DNA of 64,000 nucleotides, from contig JAWNZC010000445.1 of the NCBI GenBank assembly GCA_035771165.1, forward strand, positions 1,150,001 to 1,214,000, in the 5' to 3' direction. The notes beneath the pieces were generated by a model that had not been told where the DNA came from, did not search any database, and saw only the letters and a list, made by a program, of their open reading frames with translations. The translations under genes and the position numbers were made by a program. How positions within the stretch are numbered: position 1 is the first letter of the stretch; each line of letters opens with the position of its first letter. The stretch comes from Paragorgia papillata (taxonomy: Eukaryota > Cnidaria > Anthozoa > Scleralcyonacea > Coralliidae). Of this stretch, positions 51,559 through 62,500 are shown piece after piece.

Positions 51559-54500
51559 ACCCCCCCCCCCCCCCCCCCCCCTCCCCCCCACCCCCCCCCC
51601 CCCCCCCCCCCCCCCCCACCTGCCCCTAAACAATGTTGTATCACCACAAAACATTCGTGATTTGTTCTCCATAGGTTCGCATAACATTTCCGTTGATGGG
51701 AAGCCACCATTGAATAGGGGGGATAGGGGATATAAAAACATTGTGAAATGTCTTACTTTGGTGCACATGTTACAATTCATTTTGTCAATGATTGTAGTTG
51801 TAGGATTTGTGTTTGGGTGATAGAGTGTGGAGCTATTTATATCAATTATTAGGAGTCGAGGCTTTACTGAAATTAGCCATACCCGTTTTGTACTATACTT
51901 TTGTTTTCCTTAATTATAGATCATACTGGAGCTTCAACTGGGTCATCAGGAAAGGCAAGGTACGTGCTAATGAATGATGCTCTGTTATCTAGTATATGGT
52001 GACGAACTAAGGCCAGTGATTTGCCTAGAGACTATAGGGTGGTATGCGAAAATCAAAAATTATATAATTATAAACATAAAAGTTGCAGTCTGTGACAAAA
52101 TATTGCTGAAGAGCAATTTCTCAGTTGACAAAGCATTGATTGAATAGATAACTATCAAACCAATTGCGAAAATACAACACGAGTCGCTTATGGAATATAG
52201 AACCGCGTCGTTACGATACTAGTGCATGCAGTGTTCTGACCAATGAGCTACGTATTGGTGCAGGTGTGCACCTTAAGCCTGGTTTCCATATAGCCGTAAG
52301 AGTCGGCGGCATGGCTGCGGCAAGGGGCGATGGTCCAATCATAGACAGTGTTGAATTAGCCAGCAATAAAAAGCTGTTTGCGATTGGACCATAGCCTCTT
52401 GCCGCAGCCATGCCGCCGGCTCTTACGGCTATATGGAAACCAGGCTTTACGTCCGTCATTGTCGCCATGTTGGTTGAATTTGACAAATGTTTTTCATCAT
52501 CTGCAATTATAATTTCATCCAACATATGCATGTCGGAAACATCTTTGTCTGTTGAATCTCAGGGGATTTGTTGCACACCACCTATAGGCTGTTACCAAGA
52601 TCTTTAGTGAATGAGTTCTGTATACGATTTGTTGACTGAACTTTACTTAAAGTGTTTATGAAACGAAAATTAAGTTTGTCTTATTTGAAAGTACTTTTAA
52701 AATGACAAAGTAACACCTTTTGCAGTTTTTTGTTTCCTTACTTTGTTTTTAAGATATCACAGTTTGTTTTATAAGCGAAACTAACCAGTGACGTCACGAC
52801 GTGCATAATGACTTACCGGGAAAGGTTATATATATTTGCTATTATCAGACGGAATCACTTCGAAGCAGTTGTGTGTGTGTTCTTCCCTTACAACAACAAA
52901 AGTATACATTCTCAACTGATTTCGTTTAATAATAGCAAAGATATATAACCTTTCCCAGTAAGTCATTATGCACGTTGTGATGTCATTGGTTAGTTTCACA
53001 TATAAAACAAACTGAAATATCTCAACAACGAAGCAATGAAACAAAAAACGGCAAAAGATGTTACTTTGTCATTTTAAAAGTACTTTCAAATAAGACAAAC
53101 TTAATTTTCGTTTCATAAGCACTTTAATGACTTGATGCTTAGAAGAACTATGCATACCGTATACAACCTTTGATTATTGTTTGAATAATTGTTGTTTTAT
53201 TTCTTGTTATTTTTTACAGAAATGGACAAGGTATACACATCTAATGTCGTATCGCAATCGATTACAAAATGGTCGATCCTTCAAAAGTAGTCAGTGGATT
53301 ATCAGTGGATTTACACCTCGATATTTTATTTTGCTGATATTAACCCCTCGCTAATATTTTACCCAACCATGGTTTGAGATTAAATGAGATTATTGGGATA
53401 AATAAATAAATATTTGATAAAATAATTAAAGGAACTGTATCAGTCAAAAAAATAAATCATTTTTAAACGAAAGTCATCTAAATGTCATTTTTGGAAATGT
53501 TGATAGTTTGACGATGGCCTCTCGTACTCGAGAAGTAACGTTATCATTCATAACGTTATCATTCTCTTATTTTATGCCGCCATTTTGAGTTTGAATATAC
53601 AACATTTACATGGTTTACATAGTTACATGGTTTACAGGCTTTCCAGGGTTAACAGGGATATCGGGGATTACAGGAGCAACAGGGACAATTAAGAGAAGAG
53701 CTTTTGTGGCTAATTTAGGCCAACAGAGTTCACAGGCTTACGTGCGCAATTTTAGGGTATTGCGCGCGCATCATTTTGCAAAGGAATTGGCAGCTCCCCA
53801 CAAAATAAGCAATGACAAACAGACTTTCTATCGAGCCAACAACAGCAGAATAACAGTGTTAAACACTAAGAAACTGTATCTAATATACTTTGTTGATTTT
53901 AAACAGCATGTTTACTTAAGGAGAGCTTGCCAGTTGTTTTGTTTTTTTGAAAAGTGTTGCGCGCGCGCAACACCCTGAAACTCGCCTATAACCCACAATG
54001 GAAAAGAAAATTCCGCTGTACATTAAAATTGAGCCGTTTTCAAACTCAAAATGGCGACGTAAAATATGAAAACGATGACGCCATTCTCAAATACGAAAGC
54101 AGATACCGTAAAACTATAACATTTTCAAACATTACTGCATTGAAGGGAATTTTATTTAAAAGTAATTTATTGTTTGACTGAAGTTTCCCTTTAAAAACAT
54201 CCCTTATTACAACATAAGAATATGTATTTCTCACACGTCACTGGAGGTATCAAGTCGCAGCAATGCTGGAACAGACTCTATTATAAACACAACCCGTAAT
54301 ACAATCCTAAAGAATCGCCTAAATATGAACAAAACTCAGTTCTTGGCCTAAATTGCTGGCCAACACGGCCTTACAGCCTTACTAGCATAATGCACTCACC
54401 TATGTGGGTGGGGTGGGAGACTGGGGAATACATGTCTGGGCGCAGCGAGCAACAAGAAAAATGTGATATATATTACAATGCAGTGTTCAGTTCCGTGTGA

Positions 54501-56505
54501 GAACTGCATTTCTCGCCTCTGTCATACTTCTGCTGGCGAGAAATCTTATTTCTTTCGTACTGGTGGGAAATTCTCATTTTCGTCTATTTGCCAAAATCTA
54601 TATAATTGGAGTTGCCTCATTGGCAAGCATCATTGCATTCCCCGAGGTAGGGTGAGGAGGTTTTTATAAAAAAACGAAAACCGTCCGAAAAAAACAAGTG
54701 AACCGATTTTTTTGTTCATAATATCTCAGAAACTATAGTTACCGTAGAAACATGACGCAACTCACGCAAGACTTTAGTTTCAAAGACAATTGTATTAGAA
54801 ACGATCTAACTATAGCCTAACTATGACACTTATACAATCAATTATGACATGCAGTAATACAATCAAATTTCACTTTTTTGAGCCAATCAAATTTCGCTCT
54901 TATTTGATCCGATCCGATCCGCGTAGCTTTGATGTTCTCTTCGAATGCATGTGAGAGAAGTGTGGACGTATCATTTAAAACCCGTCATTTATAGGTCTTA
55001 TACACGAGAGGAGTTTCAACCGATTGTCAAAGCTTTTATTACTAATTTATTGTATAAAAATGCCGATTTTTCTCCGATTTATTTTTTTCCGTTTTTGGCT
55101 AAAAGCAACATCGGTTAAACCAGTTTTTAGAAAACATCAATTTTTTCGGTTTACCGAAAAACCGCCTCACCCTATCCCGAGGTCTCACCTGGCAGGGGTG
55201 GAAGCGGGCGAGCTTGCATGGAGAGAAGCAGAACGCACTGGACCATCTTACCTGCATGTATTTTTTTAAAAAAGTAGTATTTTTGCAATACTGGAAGGGA
55301 AAACTACTCGTGCATGGTCAGCTTCGGCTTGGTCCCAGAAAGTCAAAAAACTTGGTCTGGATTTTGGTGAGGTGAAACATATAACATTTTTGGTGAAATA
55401 TATACTAACCAAAACCATTTTTTTTCTTTTCATCGAATATGACAGACTGTGTCCGAACTGAAACTGCGTCATTTGGAAACATTTTTTCTCCTAACTATGG
55501 AGCATTCTATCCACCATCTGTGGTGTGTAAGTGGACAATCAAAGCACCTGTTGGATCGAAAATTAATTTAGTTTTTAACGACTTTTTGATCGAGAAAAGT
55601 AAAAGTTGCCAGAATGATTACTTATTGTTGTTTGATGGGCCAAATGATGCATCGCGGAAAGTGGGACGTTATTGTGGAACTGCGCCAGCTCCTTTTACGT
55701 CGTCTTCAAATTTCATTCACCTGGAGTTTTATTCGGATATTTCTCTACAATATAGAGGATTTCATGCTTATTACAACAGAACGCTGTCTACAACTGGTGA
55801 GTCAACTTTTATCAACTTAAAGTTCTCATTGATAATAACTTCTGGCTTGAAAAGCTACAGTACGCCATTCACTTTAATCAGTGATAAAAATACGGTATTT
55901 ATTTATTTACGCAATATAAAAAACTTATTGATCGAGCGGGAGGTCTAATTTACGGCAAAATTATATTGCCTGAGGGTCTTTGTCGCTCATATGCTGAGCG
56001 AAAAGACCAATGATAACGTTACCGTAAAGACCGACCACGGGAGGTTATATAGAAGTCTGACGATTGAATCAGTTTTGTGTGTTGCAACCGCTATGTAAAA
56101 GTTTCAGTTTAGGCAATGAGTTATTTTCCAAATTTTTCTTAATAGTGAAACCTACTCAATGGCAAAGTCTTCCAAGATTTTTGAACACGCTTCTGAATAG
56201 AACAGTAGTTGAAGGATCTTTGGTGAAGCTAATCTGCGAAGTTGATGGAACACCTGAGCCTGTTATATCATGGAAGAAAAACTCACAAAACCTCACGCAA
56301 GATAAGCGCATAATTATAAAGAAAAGCCCTTCAGAGTCTGTAGTAACGATTACGGAAGTTACTAAGAAAGACCAAGGGAGGTACACTTGTATGGCCTACA
56401 ACGGTGTTGGACCAAACATAGAGGCACATGGTTGGCTTGTTGTTGAAAAGAGGGGTAAAGACATGACAACATTTTGTTAACGATTCTCATATAGATTAAA
56501 GGAGT

Positions 56506-56582
<77 letters not shown>

Positions 56583-59500
56583 GATTGGTTGGTTGGTTGA
56601 TTGGTCGGTTTTTGTTTGTTTGTTTGTTTGTTTGTTTGTTTGTTTGTTTGTTTGTTTGTTTGTTTGTTTGTTTGTTTGTTTGTTTGTTTGTTTGTTTGTT
56701 TGTTTGTTTGTTTGTTTGTTTGTTTGTTTGCAAGCCTGCCTGTCTGCTTGCTTGCTTGCCTGTCTATCTGGTTGCTTGGTTAGTTAGTTAGTTAGTTGGT
56801 TGGTTGGTTGGTTGGTTGGTTGGTTGGTTGGTTGGTTGGTTGGTTGGTTGGTTGGTTGGTTGGTTGGTTGGTTGGTTGGTTGGTTGGTTGGTTGGTTGGT
56901 TGGTTGGTTGGTTGGTTGGTTGGTTGATTCCATGCACTTTACTTGACAATATTAAATAATAATTGGCTTCAAATTTGAATTAATTGTCCTCCACTATACT
57001 CCAAATATTGGCTGCCATATTTGTGTATTTTGTACAGAAAAAGTCCGAGGTTGAAAAATACCATTCTTCAAAATCCGCTGAAGAAAGTGATTGGCTCTTT
57101 TCAGTTTTTATTGTTTTTAATTGGCTCGTTGGCACCAAAAAATTGTACTGTATTTTCTTATTTCAGCACTATATGTTTCCTTAAAACTGCACGGCTCTCA
57201 GTCAATCAAAATCGAGGAAATTTTTTCATGTATATTATTAGTGTAATTATAAGAATATATCTAATTTGATCTTCTTTGTATTCAGTGTCACCTCTTATAA
57301 ACAAGACGACAGAAAACAAAACAGTATTGGTTGGAAGTAAGTTACAATTAGACTGTGAAGCAACTGGACAGCCTCCACTGAAAATTGTGTAAGTACATGA
57401 TCACTTTTACTTATTGTTCGCTATAGAATTCTGATGCGGCGTAAGGAATTGATTTAAGTAGGGGACATACTAAAGAGTGATGCACATGTAGTACGTGTAT
57501 GTGTGGAGTTTGTGTAATGAAATAGAGCGACGATTGTATGGTAGTGAAGAGAAGTGTTATGAATACGAATATATAACCCAGCGTATATTATTAATTAAAG
57601 TTTAAACGACAAGTAGGTCAGTAATCTGAATATACTCAGGTCTACTCTTTTATTTTGTGTAGGTGGATTGAAAAGGATAAGCCATTAGCAGAAAAGACAT
57701 GCAGTAAATCTTTCGATTGTGAACTAAAGCTTACTATAATGTTAGTTCAAGATACTCGTATCACGTGTGAAGTAGCTAACATTGCTGGCAATGCGTCAAA
57801 AAATGTCAATATCAAAGTTAAAGGTTGGTTCCATCAGTTGTTTGTTTGTTAAAATCTAGCTACTCATATTCACTATGGTATAGCTCTGAAGGGACATACT
57901 ATAACACATAATATTTTTTTGAAATGAAACACTGTACGTATATTTTTATATTCTATAACTTTCATCGTATTTTTTTGGCCATTAGTTGATTTATCTCTGA
58001 ATAAACAATAACACAAAATTTCGACTTATAAAAGTAGGAGGTCATATGCGTGGGCATGCGTATTGGTTCCATATTAGAGGCCTTTCCATTTACCCGGTTA
58101 GACCGGTCAGTCCGGTTACGTTTGAGGCTTGTGGCTGTCAGACTGGAAAATTTGGTCCTAATAAAAAACAAGTCATTCTGACCGGACTGACCTGTCTGAT
58201 CTTGTAAATTGGAAAGTGCCCTTAGTCTCACACTTTGGTCTATGCAATCTGTACAATGTACATTCGTATAGTACATTCGTCATTTAACAAACAAGGTGGA
58301 AAAAAGAACTGTTTATAGTATTGTCGATTTTTGAAAGTGTGTGGAACTCAAAAACGTTTTCATAAAGAAAAAAATATAAAGTTGCTACTAAAAAAATTAA
58401 CTTTGTTAAAAGCTGTAATAATTGTTACCATGCAGGGTTGATGTATTCGTCAAATTTCGCATGCACAGGATCAATTAATAAATTATGTATTATATTTTTG
58501 GTTTTAGCGTGCGCTATTCAAGCACTGATAAATATAATACAGTAAAAACCCGCATATAAGAACCTAGTGATTAAAAACCTGTAAGCTAAAATTTTGGGAT
58601 TTAAACCCCCATAGTTTATAAGAACTTGTTGAGCCTAAAAATTAAAACAGGTTCTTATTTGGGAAAATCAGGAAAAAATAGCAAAAATAAGAATAAGTGT
58701 TTTTATATGGCAACCAGACTGCGCAGAATCTCTTGTAAATCCAATATAAAATTTTGATATACCGCATTCTACACTGTGTTTTCCTCTTAAGGAAATAGGA
58801 ACCTATTTAAGAACTTAAATATCCTAAATTATCAGTTGACACCAAATATATATTATGAACCTTTTTAGGCTAACTTGGAAAAGCCTAGGTTCTTATACGC
58901 AGCTTTTGCTGTTTCTCTTTTGCTAGGCCCACCCTTAATTATTCATTCGCCGCAAGAGAAAATAGTTGAACGTGGCCAACCTGTGAATTTCACGTGTGAA
59001 GCTATCGGAAAACCACCTCTGAAAATCAGGTTTGTACGAATTATCTACTGACTGCTGCTGCTGCTAATACTGCTGACTGCACTATATTGACCGCTACTGA
59101 CTGTCACTGACCGCGCTACTGACCGCTACTGCATGACCACCAGTACTGACTGCCATGCACTGACTGCCACTGACCGCTACGGACTGCCACTGGTTACTCG
59201 CTGCCATTGACTGCCACTGACCGCTACTAACTGCCACTCGTTACTGGCTGCCACTGACCGCTACTGACTGCCACTGCATGGCTACTGGCTGCCACTTACT
59301 GCCACTGACTGCCAATGACTGCCACTTACTGCCACTGACCGCTACTTCTTCACTGATATAAACCTTCCACACTAGTACTCTTTCCTCACTAGTATACGTA
59401 CATAAACCTTTCTCACAAGTAAACCTTTCCCACTTCTCCATGAGCAGTACCCGCATATACCTGCACCAACACCGCTGCCAAACGTTTGCGCATGCGTGAA

Positions 59501-62500
59501 TTCTCTAGAATAAATATCAAGAGAAACCGTGGCGACAACAACCAGACAGCGAAGACTAAGTAAGACTCGACTATTCATTTATGTTTTAAAAATAGGGTAA
59601 AGAAAATTACGAAGGGGTAAATTCAGAATATGTTACAATATTGACAAAGAAGCCATGCACAAATTATCTACCTTATCTTTTCGGTAGTATACTTATAATT
59701 TTAACTTTTGTGTCGGACACTCGGACCAGTCCAAATATTTCAGTGTTTTCCCGCTCTTTTTCTGAGGACGAGCTCGAACGTCGCGCATGCGCAAAACGTT
59801 TGGCAGCGGTGTTACCTGCACCTTTTTGCAACTCTGATGTTCAGATTTAAACTAGAGCAATATGATTTATTTTTATTCAGCTGGACGAAAAACGATGAAA
59901 TCATTTCTAAAGGGGTTACAACTGTAGAAGGTCGATCTGTGGTCTCACTTTCTGCGAAAGAGAATGCAACTCTGACATGTACCGTGGAAGGAGAGAGTGG
60001 CATAACGTCGAAAGAAGCTCAATTAATTATTTCAGGTAAGATTATTAGAATGTTAGACAGATAACTGCACCAAGCAGGAATCGAGACCGGGTCGCTGAGG
60101 TGAAAGACACACACGCTAACCACTGCAGAAGTTTTAAACAAATACAATTAAAAAGACATTTGCAAAGCTACAAAACACTCGGCTGTATATATCATTTCGT
60201 AGTTTATAATTTTTCGTGTGTTTTTGAAACTTCCTTTATGTCTTTGTATCTATGCAATTGGGTTCGGCACGATTTTTTTTTATTTCATAGATTGGGCCAT
60301 TCTACTAAATAACTGAACCACGTCTCAATACTTTTCGACAACTAGTCCCCATTTTAGTCGGATTATCGTTCTTGGAACCCCTGGAATCAATATGTTGTAC
60401 TTTTTGAAAACTCGCGAGTCCTTGCATGCTGGCCTGGCCTGCCCTCTCAATTCCATTAGGTTAATTGTCCCTACTTCTTTTTTCAAACAGAAAAGGAAAA
60501 CCACCAACCGGTCCAACCCGAAAGAATTCCCCTGAAATTTCTTTTAACGCCTGATGATATAAATGTGGAGCATAAAGGATCAGCAATTCTACACTGTCAA
60601 GTGAAAGGATACCCCAAACCTCAGCTCAGGTAATTGTTATTTAATTCCTTGTATTTTTTTAAATCTTTTCCAATCCATGCAGGGGCGCACCCAGAAGGAA
60701 GGCACATGTTTTCCTCGTAGTATTGAAGAACATGATTTGACGATTTGTATTCCCTCGTATATATTTAAATTAAAAGATGAATGTACCTTGGCACTGTGAC
60801 CAATGTATCCATTGTTAGATGCGCAAGTAAATGATCTGTTATTGGTAGTACAGAAAACATCCAAATGACAGGCATCAGTTTCCAATGTGTATTCATTTAT
60901 ATCTAAAATACAGTAAACGTTGAATTTGAATTTCACTTTCATAACGCTTAATTAATAAATAGAAACATTTAAGAAACAGGTAGAAAGATATCTAGAATAA
61001 CATAAATAAACATAAATTTTCAAAAAATATGTCTAAAGTATAACAAAAAATGCAATATATATGTATTATATGGCTTTCTAATATTCTGAGTTCTGATTGG
61101 TCAACGTACCGTCCGTGTTATTTCGTGTCCGGACCGCTGTTCCGGATGTTGATTTTACTGGCGTAAATTGTTAAGGTTTCACGCAAATTTTGGTGCAGTA
61201 AGTATCGAAAAACTACAAATTAACGATTTATTAACCTTATTTGCTTTGTCTGTACAGGGAATTATCAGATCTAGGTCTTTTTTATACCAACCTCGCCTGT
61301 GGCTTAAGCGTATTGTCAAGACCTTTGTCTGATATGTTCCCGTACTGACTTCGTTCTTGGTTAATAATCTTTTAATATAAACGCATATTACTGTATAGAT
61401 CTTTTGCACATGACATCAAAACGGTCGATCTGGAGGTCGACGTCAAACTTCCGTCACTCAACACAGCGAATCAGTGATGAAAATGTCAGTGTTTAGAAGC
61501 AGTTTTCCTCGAAGTGCTAAAGTATTAACACGCTATTCGTGTGTTATTTTTCTTCGTAGTTGGATACAAGATGGTAGGATAAATATCAGAGCGACACGCG
61601 AAGCCAATGGAGTGTCGACATTGAAGCTTGAATCGCTCGAGGAAACGATCGACGTTACATGCGTTGCGAGAAATAAGTATGAAAACATAACTTCAACTGC
61701 AACGGTTACAGTTCTCTCAGGTAATATAATTTGTTTCTGGATCAATAATAATTGTTAAAAGGATCACTGCTTGTTCGTTAGAGTCAAAAGTGCCTGGGAA
61801 TGTCTACTCTGAATAAAGCAAGCAGGCAGACTGTCCAACAACGGACGGACGTGCGGACAGACAGACAGACATGTATAGATTTTATTTGAATACGGTAATT
61901 CCATAAGTAATAAACTTATTTTTTTATGTACATAAATTTATAAATAATATATTTTTACATTTTTTGGTTATATATAAAAGTCAAGAATATATACAGTCAG
62001 ATAGTATATATAATTCACCATTTTTGTTGATTGATAACTTCAGATAACGTTTTTTTTAAATTGACCTATAGTTTGAGTGGTCTTAACCTCAATGGGAAGT
62101 GAATTGCAAAATTTTACCCTTTGATACGAAAAGCTTTTCTTAAAGATTTCAGTTTTGGGAATTCTGGACATCGCTAAATTATTTTCACCCGATCTTAATC
62201 TTTGTCTGTAGGAACTAATTTCTGTAGAGTTAACAAACATTTTACAAAGGCAGTCAAACATTTCGAAAAAATAGTCAGGTACAGACAGACGGACGGACGA
62301 ACGAACGAACGAAGTTAAAGAACGAACGCGCGTTGTAATATTAAAATTAGAACTGAAAAACCTTACTAATACTAACTCCAAGCTAACCATACTAACGAGC
62401 ACGAAGATGTCGTACAATATTCTTACCAAGTGTCTTCGCATGCAGTCATGTCTTTTTGTGTTTCTTCGATGGACATGCATTATCTCTGGGCCCGCAAATC

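Larger units (their letters stand above)
43034..51919. other. receptor intron 1 (8.9 kb)
   Basis: The first 3 kb is GC-richer and holds the decayed frame at 44130-44790 and a possible tRNA-like B-box relic near 44870 (minus). The rest carries fold-back elements (46.9, 47.9, 49.1 kb), the poly-G hairpin (50.4 kb) and the poly-C tract (51.5 kb). The stretches 45.0-46.7 and 49.4-50.4 kb hold nothing I can name. Confidence 0.6.

Noticed and set aside
54463..54669. Cys-containing open frame before the CUB exon
   Set aside because: No acceptor/donor pair in the required phase 1-1 and no domain pattern.
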